Assembly (NCBI GenBank): GCA_031404455.1
Contig: JANNHP010000084.1
Location: forward strand, 1 to 31,303
DNA: 31,303 nt
Source: JANNHP01 sp031404455
Lineage (GTDB): Bacteria; Planctomycetota; JAJSAM01; JAJVHW01
Reading direction: 5' to 3'
The position numbers and the translations under genes were made by a program. Below are positions 15,459 to 23,044 of this stretch, in pieces. Numbering within the stretch: the stretch's first letter is position 1; every line of letters begins with the position of its first letter. The notes beneath the pieces are model-generated. The model was not told the DNA's origin and did not search any database. It saw only the letters and a program-made list of their open reading frames with translations.

Positions 15459-16487
15459 CTACTGGATCTTTGCGCGCTCGGGTGCAGCGAGCTTCTCGCT
15501 GAGCGGAAGGAATCCTTCCTTCGCGACGATCTCCTGTCCTTCCTTCGTGTAGACGAAGCGGAAGAACTCGCGGACGGCGGGCGAGAGCGGCTGGTTCGGT
15601 GCCTTGTTGATGTAGACGTTGAGGAACCGTCCGAGAGGGTACTGCTCGGCGATCACGTTGCCGAGCGACGGCTTGTACGCGGTCCCGCCGTCCTTGTACG
15701 AGAGGCTGAGGAGCTTGATGCCCGAGGTCACGTACCCGACGCCGCTGTAGCCGATGGCGTAGCGGTCCTCGCTCACGCCCTGCACCACGCCCGCGGAGCC
15801 CGGCTGCTCCTTCACGCCGTCCTTGTAGTCACCTTTCAGGAGCGCCTTCTCCTTGAAGTAGCTGTAGGTGCCTGACGCCGAGTTGCGGCCGTAGAGGGTG
15901 ATCGGCTTGTCCGCCCACTCGCCGCCGAGTCCGAGCTGGCCCCACGTCGTGATCTCGTCGCCGCCCGCCTTGCGCGTCGAGGAGAAGATCGAGTCCACCT
16001 GCTTCATCGTGACGCTCGTCAGCGGGTTGTCGTGGTGGACGAAGACGCCGAGGGCGTCGAGGCAGGTCTTCATCCGCGTCGGCTTGTAGCCGTACTTCGC
16101 CTCGAAAGCGTTGATCTCGGTGTCCTTCATCTCGCGGCTCATGGGGCCGAGCTGGGCCGAGCCCTCGATGAGCGCCGGCGGCGCCGTCGTCGAGCCCTTG
16201 CCTTCGACCTGGACCTTCGCCTCGGGGTAGATGCGCTGGAACGCCTCGCCCCAGTTCGTCACGATGTTGATCAGGGTGTCGGAGCCGACGGCGTTGAGCG
16301 TGCCCGAGAGGCTCTCCTCGACCTTCTGGTACGAGGGCAGGGCCGCATCCACCTTCGGTCCCGCCGCCTGCGCCGCATCCGGCGAGGCGCCCGACGCCGC
16401 GGTCTCGTCGCCCGCCTCGAGGCACGCCGTGCCGGCGAACGCCGCGACCGACGCGAAGAGTGTGGTGAACAGTCTGGATCGCTTCAT
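15459..16487 (-). CDS. pstS: Phosphate ABC transporter substrate-binding protein PstS
   Basis: 342 residues. The N-terminal signal sequence is MKRSRLFTTLFASVAAFAG, with a cysteine in GTACLEAG that may be lipidated, although the residue at -3 is not the usual Leu. The mature part shows PstS phosphate-binding features: LNAVGSDTLINIV, KGSTTAPPALIEGSAQLGPMSREM, and GRNSASGTYSYFKEKALLKGDY. It ends with the PLGRFLNVYIN and FFRFVYTKEGQEIVAKEGFLPLS segments common to the family. An acidic, Ala-rich linker follows the signal. The ATG has a strong AAGGAGG Shine-Dalgarno, unlike most genes here, which suggests high expression. It heads pstS-pstC-pstA-sixA and is divergent from phoR. Confidence 0.95.
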   Translation of the reverse strand: MKRSRLFTTLFASVAAFAGTACLEAGDETAASGASPDAAQAAGPKVDAALPSYQKVEESLSGTLNAVGSDTLINIVTNWGEAFQRIYPEAKVQVEGKGSTTAPPALIEGSAQLGPMSREMKDTEINAFEAKYGYKPTRMKTCLDALGVFVHHDNPLTSVTMKQVDSIFSSTRKAGGDEITTWGQLGLGGEWADKPITLYGRNSASGTYSYFKEKALLKGDYKDGVKEQPGSAGVVQGVSEDRYAIGYSGVGYVTSGIKLLSLSYKDGGTAYKPSLGNVIAEQYPLGRFLNVYINKAPNQPLSPAVREFFRFVYTKEGQEIVAKEGFLPLSEKLAAPERAKIQ

Positions 16488-16569
16488 GGAGACCTCCTTC
16501 TCGTTTCCGATTTGCACGTCGATGACGACGGAAGGTTCCCGGCGCCGGATGAGGCCTCTCCGCTCCTTT

Positions 16570-16586
16570 CGTGAATCTCGCGTGAA
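16570..16586 (-). promoter_or_regulatory. Candidate PHO box upstream of pstS
   Basis: Read towards pstS, TTCACG, five bases, TTCACG is an exact 6-base direct repeat with an 11-base period. A weak -10-like GAGAGG (16560-16555) lies nine bases downstream. That would put the transcript start about 60 bases ahead of the pstS ATG, leaving a leader with the strong ribosome binding site. This is the best-conserved of the four TTC repeats in the window, in front of the gene most often under PhoB control. Confidence 0.55.
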
Positions 16587-16622
16587 GCCGTGTCTTCGCT
16601 GGCGCAGCGTCCCGGAGCGGCC

Positions 16623-16628
16623 AAGACT
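16623..16628 (+). promoter_or_regulatory. -10-like box before phoR
   Basis: AAGACT ends six bases before the ATG at 16635. Three of six positions match TATAAT, but the spacing is the same as before phoB and the cytochrome gene. This would give phoR a leaderless mRNA. The promoter is weak on sequence alone. Confidence 0.3.
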
Positions 16629-16634
16629 GTGCGC

Positions 16635-18437
16635 ATGTCCGAAGTCCCTGCGAGACGCCGCGCCCTGCCGCTCTGGCTCCGCATCGCGTTCGCGTCGCTC
16701 GCGGCGTTCCTGCTCGCGACTGCGGTCGCCGGCATCTACCTCGGCGCGCACCTTCGCGAACTCGGCGAGCGCGCGATCGATGAGCGGATACGCGAGCATC
16801 TCACGCTGATCACTCCGGTCGTCCGGGCCGACCTGTCGCGCGACGACCGGGCGGGTCTCGCGGAGCTGGCGGCCGCGGCGAAGGGGACGGGCGTCCGCGT
16901 CACCGTGATCCTGCCGGACGGCGAGGTCGTGGCCGAATCGGACCATCCCCTGCCTCTCGCGAACCACGCGGATCGTCCCGAGGTGAAAGCGGCGCTGGAA
17001 TCCGGAGCGGGCGAGGGTCTGCGCCACAGCACGACGGTGGACGACGACCTCCTGTACGTGGCGCGACGTCTCGACGCTCCCGACGGACGCGTCCTCGGCG
17101 TCCTCAGGCTCGCGGGTTCGATGGCGGAGCTCTCGCGCGTGGATGCGGAGTGGCTGCGAAACCTGCTCGCGGCGGGACTCCTCGGGCTCCCGGTCGCGGC
17201 CGTCGTGGCATGGCTTGCGGCGCGCCACATCGCGCGGCCGCTCGAGGAGATGACCGCCGCGGCGACGCGCATGGCGGCCGGCGATTTCTCCCGGCTCCCG
17301 CGCGGCGAACGCGACGACGAAGCCGGGCGTCTCGCCGAAGCGCTGCGCGGCATGGGACGCGAGCTCTCGTCGATGCTGGAGAAGAGCGAGGCGGGGCGCG
17401 CGGAGCTCTCGGCGATCCTCGAGTCGATGGCGGAAGGCGTCATCGCGCTCGCGCCGGACGAATCGGTGCTGCACGCGAACCGCAGCGCGGCCGAGTGCCT
17501 CCAGCTCGCGTCGCCGCCGCAGTCCGGCCGGCCTCTCGTCGAGTCGGTGCGCATCCCCGAGATCTCCGCAATCGTCCGTGCGGCTCTCCGGGGCGAGGTG
17601 GCGCGCGAGACCGACGTCGCGCTGCCCGGAGCGGCCGGCCGCGTGGTGTCGGTCGGCGCGGCGCCCGTCCGCGGCGACTCCGGCGAGTCGCGCGGCGCGG
17701 TCGTGGTGCTCCGCGACGTGACGGTGATGCGCCGGCTCGAGCGGACGCGCCTCGATTTCGTCGCCAACGTCTCGCACGAACTGAGGACCCCGCTCGCCGC
17801 CATGTCGTCGGCGATGGAGACCGTGCAGTCGCTCGGAGACGCCGAGTCCGAGGCGAGGAACCGCATGGTCGAGGTGGCGATGCGCCACGCCAAGCGCCTC
17901 GGTGCGATCGTGGACGATCTCCTCGCCCTCTCGCAGATCGAGAGCGAGGGCGACCGCCTCGAGCGCACGCCGGTGCCGCTCAAGCGGGGCATCCGGCAGG
18001 CGGCAGCGGCCGTGGGACCCGCCGCCGCGGTGGCAGGCGTCTCGGTCTCGCTGCCTCACGATTCGGACGAGGTCCGCGTGCTCGGGCACGAGGGACGCCT
18101 CGAGCAGGTGTGGGTGAACCTCCTCGCGAACGCCGTGAAGTACAACCGTCCGGGCGGCTCGGTGACGGTCGAGGTCAGCGTGGATCCCGTGCGCCGGGAG
18201 GCGTGCGTCGCGGTGCGCGACACGGGTCAGGGGATGCCGGCGGAGGCGATCCCCCGCGTCTTCGAGCGCTTCTACCGCGTGGACAAGGGACGAAGCCGCG
18301 ACCAGGGCGGGACCGGGCTCGGACTCGCCATCGTGAAACACATCGTCCGCGCCCACCGCGGCCGCATCGAGGTCGTGAGCGAGCCGGGGGTGGGCTCGAC
18401 CTTCGCCGTCCATCTGCCTCTCGCGCGCGATTCATGA
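16635..18437 (+). CDS. phoR: Sensor histidine kinase PhoR
   Basis: 600 residues. Membrane helix 1 (LWLRIAFASLAAFLLATAVAGIYLG), an extracytoplasmic domain of about 130 residues, then helix 2 (LLGLPVAAVVAWLAARHI). A HAMP linker follows (ARPLEEMTAAATRMAAGDFS) and a PAS-like domain (AELSAILESMAEGVIAL). The HisKA domain has phospho-acceptor His381 in FVANVSHELRTPLA. The ATPase domain shows N box NLLANAVKYN, G1 DTGQGMP and G2 GGTGLGLAIVKHI. This is the PhoR/ResE domain order. ATG 16635 is preferred over a GTG at 16590, because it places the basic residues right before helix 1. The gene is divergent from pstS and precedes pstB and phoU. PhoR normally reads transporter state through PhoU and phosphorylates PhoB. 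Confidence 0.92.
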   Translation: MSEVPARRRALPLWLRIAFASLAAFLLATAVAGIYLGAHLRELGERAIDERIREHLTLITPVVRADLSRDDRAGLAELAAAAKGTGVRVTVILPDGEVVAESDHPLPLANHADRPEVKAALESGAGEGLRHSTTVDDDLLYVARRLDAPDGRVLGVLRLAGSMAELSRVDAEWLRNLLAAGLLGLPVAAVVAWLAARHIARPLEEMTAAATRMAAGDFSRLPRGERDDEAGRLAEALRGMGRELSSMLEKSEAGRAELSAILESMAEGVIALAPDESVLHANRSAAECLQLASPPQSGRPLVESVRIPEISAIVRAALRGEVARETDVALPGAAGRVVSVGAAPVRGDSGESRGAVVVLRDVTVMRRLERTRLDFVANVSHELRTPLAAMSSAMETVQSLGDAESEARNRMVEVAMRHAKRLGAIVDDLLALSQIESEGDRLERTPVPLKRGIRQAAAAVGPAAAVAGVSVSLPHDSDEVRVLGHEGRLEQVWVNLLANAVKYNRPGGSVTVEVSVDPVRREACVAVRDTGQGMPAEAIPRVFERFYRVDKGRSRDQGGTGLGLAIVKHIVRAHRGRIEVVSEPGVGSTFAVHLPLARDS

Positions 18438-18447
18438 TGCCTTAACG
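18431..18447 (+). promoter_or_regulatory. Candidate PHO box upstream of pstB
   Basis: TTCATG (18431-18436), five bases, then TTAACG (18442-18447), again with an 11-base period. The first half overlaps the phoR stop codon. The gap from the repeat to the pstB ATG is 22 bases, almost the 21 seen for phoB, so a leaderless PhoB-dependent transcript is plausible. The -10 position (CACCGT) is poor. It would let pstB-phoU be induced apart from phoR. Confidence 0.4.
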
Positions 18448-18469
18448 GTCGTCGGCCACCGTGTCGCCG

Positions 18470-19330
18470 ATGTCGCCCACCCTGCTGGAGGATTCCACCA
18501 TCCCGGAGACGAACGCACCGACGTCCTCTCCCCCGCGCCCCGCGGTGCCGTCAGGCGGGGGAGGGCTCGACTCCACGACGGCCAAGTTCGTGCTCAGGGG
18601 CGTGAACTTCTGGTACGGCGAGCGCCAGGCGCTCTTCGACGTGTCGCTCACGGTTCCTTCGCAGAGGGTCACGGCGCTGATCGGACCCTCGGGCTGCGGG
18701 AAGTCCACGCTGCTGCGCCTGCTCAATCGCATGAACGACCTCGTCCCGAGCGCCCGCGTCGCCGGAGCCATCGAACTCGACGGGGCCGAGATCTACGACC
18801 GCGGGCTCGAGGTCGAGATCCTCCGCCGCCGCGTGGGCATGGTCTTCCAGAAGCCGAACCCCTTCCCGAAGTCGATCTTCGAGAACGTCGCGTACGGGCC
18901 GCGCATCCAGGGGATCACGGACCGCGGACGGCTCTCGGAGATCGTGGAGACGAGCCTCAAGCGCTCGGCCCTCTGGACGGAGGCGAAGGATCGCCTCGAC
19001 GCGAGCGCCATCGGCCTCTCCGGCGGCCAGCAGCAGCGGCTCTGCATCGCGCGGGCCCTCGCGACGGGTCCCGAGGTGCTGCTCATGGACGAACCGTGCT
19101 CCGCGCTCGACCCGCTCTCGACGGCGAAGATCGAGGACCTGATCGACGAGCTCTCGGCCACGGTCACCATCGCGATCGTCACGCACAACATGCAGCAGGC
19201 GGCGCGCGTCAGCGATTTCACCGCGTTCATGCTGATGGGCAAGCTCGTCGAGCACGGCAGCACCGAGGACATGTTCCCGCGGCCGTCGCAGACGCAGACC
19301 GAGGACTACATCACGGGGCGGTTCGGGTAG
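18470..19330 (+). CDS. pstB: Phosphate ABC transporter ATP-binding protein PstB
   Basis: 286 residues from ATG 18470; a GTG nine bases upstream is in frame. After about 35 Pro/Ser-rich residues, the ATPase core has Walker A IGPSGCGKST, the PstB-typical LLRLLNRMNDL, Q-loop MVFQKPNPFPKSIFENVAYG, signature LSGGQQQRLCIARAL, Walker B VLLMDEPCSALDP and switch His in IVTHNMQQAARVSD. The C-terminus ends TEDYITGRFG, usual for PstB. It powers the PstC-PstA channel, which is encoded on the opposite strand, an unusual split of the pst genes. The stop is seven bases before phoU. The long N-terminal tail is not part of the family core. Confidence 0.95.
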   Translation: MSPTLLEDSTIPETNAPTSSPPRPAVPSGGGGLDSTTAKFVLRGVNFWYGERQALFDVSLTVPSQRVTALIGPSGCGKSTLLRLLNRMNDLVPSARVAGAIELDGAEIYDRGLEVEILRRRVGMVFQKPNPFPKSIFENVAYGPRIQGITDRGRLSEIVETSLKRSALWTEAKDRLDASAIGLSGGQQQRLCIARALATGPEVLLMDEPCSALDPLSTAKIEDLIDELSATVTIAIVTHNMQQAARVSDFTAFMLMGKLVEHGSTEDMFPRPSQTQTEDYITGRFG

Positions 19331-19337
19331 CCATCAC

Positions 19338-20027
19338 ATGAGAAATCGCTTCCACGAGATGCTCGACGAGATCGAACGCCGTCTCGCCGACGAGGCGGGC
19401 CTCGTCGACCGGGCGATCGACGACGCCACGAGGGCGCTCGTCACCCGCGACGCGTCGCTCGCCGGCAAGGTCGTCGACGGCGACCACGCGCTCGACCACG
19501 CGGAGGTCGAGCTCGAACGGCTCTGCCTCGACACCATGGCGCTGCAGCAGCCGATGGCGGTGGACCTGCGGTTCCTCGCGGCAGCCCTCAAGATCAACAG
19601 CGACCTCGAGCGCATGGGCGATCTCGCGTGCAACGTGGCGAAGCAGACGTGGCGCCTGCAGTCCGCGCCGTTGCCCGAGTTCGGCGACCGCATCACGGCG
19701 CTCGCCGAGTCGGTGCGCGGCATGGTCCGCGACGCGACGGACGCGCTCCTGCGCCGCGACACCGAGCTCGCTCGCAAGGTCTGGTCGGGCGACGCGGGCG
19801 TGGACGAGCGCTTCCGCGAACTGCTCGACCTCTGCATGCAGCTCATGAAGGCGGGGAAGGTCGGCGTCGAGGACGCGACGATCTACGTCGCCGCGGCGCG
19901 CAACGTGGAGCGCATCGGCGACCACGCGACGAACGTCGCCGAGGACGTCGTCTTCATCGTCGAGGGCCACATCGTCCGCCACAACGTCGAGGCGCGAATC
20001 TCGCCGCTGCCTCCGCAATCCGCTTGA
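19338..20027 (+). CDS. phoU: Phosphate signalling regulator PhoU
   Basis: 229 residues, all helical, with two tandem PhoU three-helix repeats. Each repeat carries the metal-binding E/DxxxD-type motif: DLERMGDLACNVA in the first and NVERIGDHATNVAED in the second. The start reads MRNRFHEMLDEIERRL, typical of the family. PhoU links the Pst transporter to PhoR so that the kinase is off when phosphate is plentiful. The ATG is seven bases behind the pstB stop, so the two genes are co-transcribed. No good Shine-Dalgarno sequence is visible, and translation may depend on pstB. Confidence 0.95.
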   Translation: MRNRFHEMLDEIERRLADEAGLVDRAIDDATRALVTRDASLAGKVVDGDHALDHAEVELERLCLDTMALQQPMAVDLRFLAAALKINSDLERMGDLACNVAKQTWRLQSAPLPEFGDRITALAESVRGMVRDATDALLRRDTELARKVWSGDAGVDERFRELLDLCMQLMKAGKVGVEDATIYVAAARNVERIGDHATNVAEDVVFIVEGHIVRHNVEARISPLPPQSA

Positions 20028-20047
20028 GACGCAGCATTCGTCCGCGG

Positions 20048-20064
20048 TTCACCAACGCTTCGTA
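20048..20064 (+). promoter_or_regulatory. Candidate PHO box upstream of the porin
   Basis: TTCACC (20048-20053), five bases, TTCGTA (20059-20064): a TTC repeat with the same 11-base period as at phoB, pstS and pstB. A -10-like GAGAGT (20074-20079) lies nine bases downstream. That would start the transcript near 20086, just ahead of a hairpin. The second half-site is only a partial match. Confidence 0.42.
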
Positions 20065-20088
20065 AAGACGCCCGAGAGTCCCGCCCTC

Positions 20089-20107
20089 GCCGCCGGTGTT
20101 CGGCGGC
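20089..20107 (+). promoter_or_regulatory. 5'-end hairpin in the porin leader
   Basis: GCCGCCG, loop GTGTT, CGGCGGC: a perfect 7-base stem. If transcription begins near 20086, the stem would sit at the extreme 5' end of the mRNA, a place where hairpins are known to slow decay (as in ompA). The ribosome binding site GAGGGAGG (20115-20122) is left free. Without a T tract it is unlikely to be the phoU terminator. Confidence 0.4.
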
Positions 20108-20127
20108 CGTAATCGAGGGAGGCTTGC

Positions 20128-21498
20128 ATGAGAAGCAGCAAGGTCGCTATCGCAGCGGCGGCGTTGTCGATCGCATGGTGCGGTCAGGCGTGGGCGGACG
20201 AGGCATCGGAGAAGGCGCTCGCGCAAAAGGTCGAGGAGCTCCAGAAGCAGCTCGACAGTCTCTCGAAGCGCATGGGCGACGGTGCCAGCCGCTCGGACGA
20301 CGAGCTGGAGCAACGGATCGCGGAGCTCGAGAAGATCACGAAGAAGGACCAGGACGGACTCTTCGCGTACTGGAAGAACGGCCTGCGTCTCGACAGCGTC
20401 GACGGCAACTTCAAGCTGCAGATCTTCGGACGCGTCCAGAACGACTACACGTTCTGGGACTCGGAAGAGGAGATCACCGACGAGCTCGGCGAGACGAACA
20501 GCGCCACCGAGTTCCGCCGCGCGCGCCTCGGCATGGGCGGCACGATCTACAAGAACGTGGTCTACAAGTTCGAGATGGACTTCGCGAACGGCGTCAACAA
20601 CTTCGCCGACGCGTTCATCCAGTTGAACGACGCGTTCTGCGGACCCGGGATCAACGTCCGCGTCGGCCACTTCGACGAGCCGTTCGGTCTCGATCGTCTC
20701 ACCAGCAGCAAGTACAGCACGTTCACCGAGCGCGGTCTGCAGGAGGCTTTCGTCCCCGCGCGCAACACCGGCGTGATGTTCCTCGGACAGGCGTTCGAGA
20801 ACCGCCTCGCGTGGTTCGCCGGAGCCTTCCGCGACGCGAACGGCGCAGGCGACGACCTCAACAACGACAGTCAGGGCGAGCACAACCTGACCGGACGCGT
20901 CGCGGGCCGCCCCTGGGTCAGCGAATCCGGCACCGAGTTCGTGCACGCCGGACTCGCCATGTCGATGCGCAATCCGCCGAACGAGAACGTCCAGTACCGG
21001 TCCAGGCCGGAGGTGCACACGGGTCCGCAGTTCGTGGACACCGGCACGATCGCGAACATGGACAACGTCTTCCTGACCGGGCTCGAGGGCGCGGCGGTCT
21101 TCGGTCCGCTCTCCTTCCAGGGCGAGTGGGTCATGTCGAGCCTCACCGGCCAGCGTGACGCCGAGGACTACGACTTCGACGCCCAGTCGATCCAGGCGAG
21201 CTACTTCCTGACCGGCGAAAACCGCGAGTACGACGCGGCCGGCGCGCGCATGGACCGCATCAAGGTGAAGAAGAACTACGGCGCCGACGGCATGGGCGCC
21301 TGGGAAGTCGCGCTCCGCTACTCGACGATCGACCTGAACGACGGCGACATCGAGGGACACGAGCTCGACGACTGGACGCTCGGCCTCAACTGGTACCTCA
21401 ACCCGAACACCCGCGTGATGTTCGACGTGGTCAGGGCAGAGCGCCAGGACCTGCCGTCGATCTACGCGTTCACGGTCCGCTTCATGGTCGACTTCTAG
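20128..21498 (+). CDS. Phosphate-selective porin (OprP/OprO family)
   Basis: 456 residues. A signal peptide (MRSSKVAIAAAALSIAWCGQAWA, cleavage after AWA) is followed by a coiled coil of about 50 residues (EKALAQKVEELQKQLDSLSKRM), then a beta-barrel. Barrel features are LQIFGRVQNDYTFWD, TEFRRARLGMGGTIYKNVVYKFEMDFA, VRVGHFDEPFGLDRLTSSKYSTFTER, LNWYLNPNTRVMFDVVRAE and a C-terminal Phe in FTVRFMVDF. These match OprP-type porins. The trimer lets phosphate or polyphosphate cross the outer membrane, so the cell is diderm. The coiled coil may reach into the periplasm. It has a strong Shine-Dalgarno and a PHO-box-like repeat, and follows phoU. Substrate specificity is inferred from family and location. 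Confidence 0.92.
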   Translation: MRSSKVAIAAAALSIAWCGQAWADEASEKALAQKVEELQKQLDSLSKRMGDGASRSDDELEQRIAELEKITKKDQDGLFAYWKNGLRLDSVDGNFKLQIFGRVQNDYTFWDSEEEITDELGETNSATEFRRARLGMGGTIYKNVVYKFEMDFANGVNNFADAFIQLNDAFCGPGINVRVGHFDEPFGLDRLTSSKYSTFTERGLQEAFVPARNTGVMFLGQAFENRLAWFAGAFRDANGAGDDLNNDSQGEHNLTGRVAGRPWVSESGTEFVHAGLAMSMRNPPNENVQYRSRPEVHTGPQFVDTGTIANMDNVFLTGLEGAAVFGPLSFQGEWVMSSLTGQRDAEDYDFDAQSIQASYFLTGENREYDAAGARMDRIKVKKNYGADGMGAWEVALRYSTIDLNDGDIEGHELDDWTLGLNWYLNPNTRVMFDVVRAERQDLPSIYAFTVRFMVDF

Positions 21499-21571
21499 CA
21501 CTCCCGAACGAACCTCCCTGCCCGCAGGCGCAACGTCTCTCTCTCGCGCCCGCCGGAGGGTCACCCCCAGC

Positions 21572-21602
21572 GGGGCCGGCGCTCGATGCGCCGGCCCCGT
21601 TT
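21572..21602 (+). terminator. Terminator after the porin gene
   Basis: A perfect 11-base stem, GGGGCCGGCGC (21572-21582) with GCGCCGGCCCC (21588-21598) around TCGAT, is followed by GTTTCG. The T run is short, but the stem is very strong and lies 74 bases behind the porin stop, just before the next promoter. Confidence 0.7.
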
Positions 21603-21605
21603 CGA

Positions 21606-21634
21606 TTCGACGATCGCGCGACGATCGGTAGCGT
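21606..21634 (+). promoter_or_regulatory. Promoter of the cytochrome gene, leaderless type
   Basis: TTCGAC (21606-21611) may act as the -35, followed by 17 bases and the -10 TAGCGT (21629-21634). The GTG start is exactly six bases later, so the first base of the mRNA would be the first base of the start codon. This is the clearest example of the pattern in the window. Confidence 0.5.
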
Positions 21635-21640
21635 GCCCCG

Positions 21641-23044
21641 GTGCAAGCGGTCCGCATCGTCTCGGTCGTCGGAGTCGTCGCCGCGCTCGCGGCGGCGTTC
21701 TGGTGGATGGCTCCTCGGGACGTCCCCGCGACCACGGTGCCCGCCGCGCCGCAGCCGAAGGCCGATCGCCCGACCGTCGCGTTCGGGATCGTTCCCGTCA
21801 CGGACGACCACTTCGTCCCTGCCCCGTGCAGCCGCATCGCCGGCGGGGGACTGATGTCCATCCCGGCCTTCGTGTCGGAGATCTCCGAGCGATTCCCGAA
21901 CTACGTCGCGGTGTCGATGGGCGACCTCACCCACTCGTTCGGCGCGATGGGACGCCACGCGGCCGTCTTCCACTACTCGGACGTGATGCCACGGACCGGC
22001 GTGACGTACGTCGCGGCCGGCGAGGGAGAGCTCGGGCTCGGTTCAGGCTTCGTCCGCGAGGTGCTCACGCGGACGCAGGGGATCACGTTCGTCTGCGCGA
22101 ACGCCGCCGACGAGAACGGGCTGCCGCTGATGCGCGGCTGGGTCCTCCTGAAGTCCGGCGACCGCGGTGTGCTGCTCGTCGCGGTGGCGTCGGAGTCCAT
22201 CGAACAGGAACTGCGCCGCCGGGGATCCGACGTGCGGATACTCTCCGCGCGGGAAGCGGTCACGAAGGCGCGGGCGGACGGTCTCGCGCAGGCGGCGCTG
22301 ACGGGGATCGAGGTCGAGATCTCGGCGCTCTTCGTTCACGGCACCGTCGACGAGGCTGCGGCGCTCGTCGCGGGCGCGCCGGGGTTCACGTTCGCCGCCG
22401 CGGCCCACGGGCAGGCGATGCCGGACGCGGAGCCGCGGATGGTCGGCTCGGTGCCGGTCCTCTACGGCGGGACGGATCTCCGGTTCGGCTGGCGCGTCCG
22501 CGTCCCCGGCGACGGCTCTGCGCCCTTCCCGTCGCTCTCGCGGATCGGCGAGACGTACCTCGCCAAGCCGTCGCCCGTCTCCGACACGCTGCAGTTCTTC
22601 CGTCAGCTCTCGACCGACACCATGTTCACCGACGTCGCCGCCACTCCGGGCGACCGTCCGCGCGACCCTCGGGGCGGCTACGTCGGCGGCCAGCGCTGCG
22701 CCGACTGCCACACGGACGTCGCCGTCGAGCACGCGGCCTCGGCGCACGGCCGACCGTCGCGGGCGATCCGGGCGACGCCGTTCTCGGCGAGCACCGGCTG
22801 CATGGGCTGCCACGTGACCGCGCCGTACTTCGACGGCGGCTGGAAGGGACCGAACGACGACTCCGACATGGGCGGCGTCTCGTGCGAGGCGTGCCACGGA
22901 CCGGGCGAGGCGCACGTGAGGTCGCAGTCGAAGGACTACGGACACGTGGGATTCGAACGCTGCGCCGAGTGTCACACGCCCGACCGCTCGTTCGACTTCG
23001 ACGCCGAGGCCGCCTGGAAGCGCGCGGGTCACAAGCTCAGGTAG
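21641..23044 (+). CDS. Tetrahaem cytochrome c fused to a degenerate 5'-nucleotidase-like domain
   Basis: 467 residues. The N-terminal signal/anchor helix is VRIVSVVGVVAALAAAFWW. Residues about 45-320 follow the layout of UshA-type metallophosphatases: VAVSMGDLTHS, then VTYVAAGEGELGLG where relatives have GNHExxxG, then ITFVCANAADENG and a late FAAAAHGQAM where GHxH is expected. Several metal ligands are therefore missing and the domain is probably not catalytic. The C-terminal part has four CxxCH haem sites: CADCH, CMGCH, CEACH and CAECH, with extra His residues that could be distal ligands. The protein should act outside the inner membrane in electron transfer. The GTG start follows a -10 box directly. 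The 3' end overlaps the convergent gene by 8 bases. Confidence 0.8.
   Translation: MQAVRIVSVVGVVAALAAAFWWMAPRDVPATTVPAAPQPKADRPTVAFGIVPVTDDHFVPAPCSRIAGGGLMSIPAFVSEISERFPNYVAVSMGDLTHSFGAMGRHAAVFHYSDVMPRTGVTYVAAGEGELGLGSGFVREVLTRTQGITFVCANAADENGLPLMRGWVLLKSGDRGVLLVAVASESIEQELRRRGSDVRILSAREAVTKARADGLAQAALTGIEVEISALFVHGTVDEAAALVAGAPGFTFAAAAHGQAMPDAEPRMVGSVPVLYGGTDLRFGWRVRVPGDGSAPFPSLSRIGETYLAKPSPVSDTLQFFRQLSTDTMFTDVAATPGDRPRDPRGGYVGGQRCADCHTDVAVEHAASAHGRPSRAIRATPFSASTGCMGCHVTAPYFDGGWKGPNDDSDMGGVSCEACHGPGEAHVRSQSKDYGHVGFERCAECHTPDRSFDFDAEAAWKRAGHKLR

Noticed and set aside
11439..15502. Long plus-strand open frames opposite pstA and pstC
   Set aside because: Compositionally biased (Arg, Asp, His, Glu) translations with no domain. 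They exist because GC-rich third positions suppress stops on the other strand.
16425..16487. PstS as a certain lipoprotein
   Set aside because: The cysteine in GTAC lacks the usual Leu/Val at -3, so a normal signal peptidase I site is equally likely.
19954..21861. 635-codon minus-strand frame opposite the porin
   Set aside because: The porin on the plus strand has a signal peptide, family motifs and a ribosome binding site. The opposite frame is its shadow and crosses the terminator hairpin.
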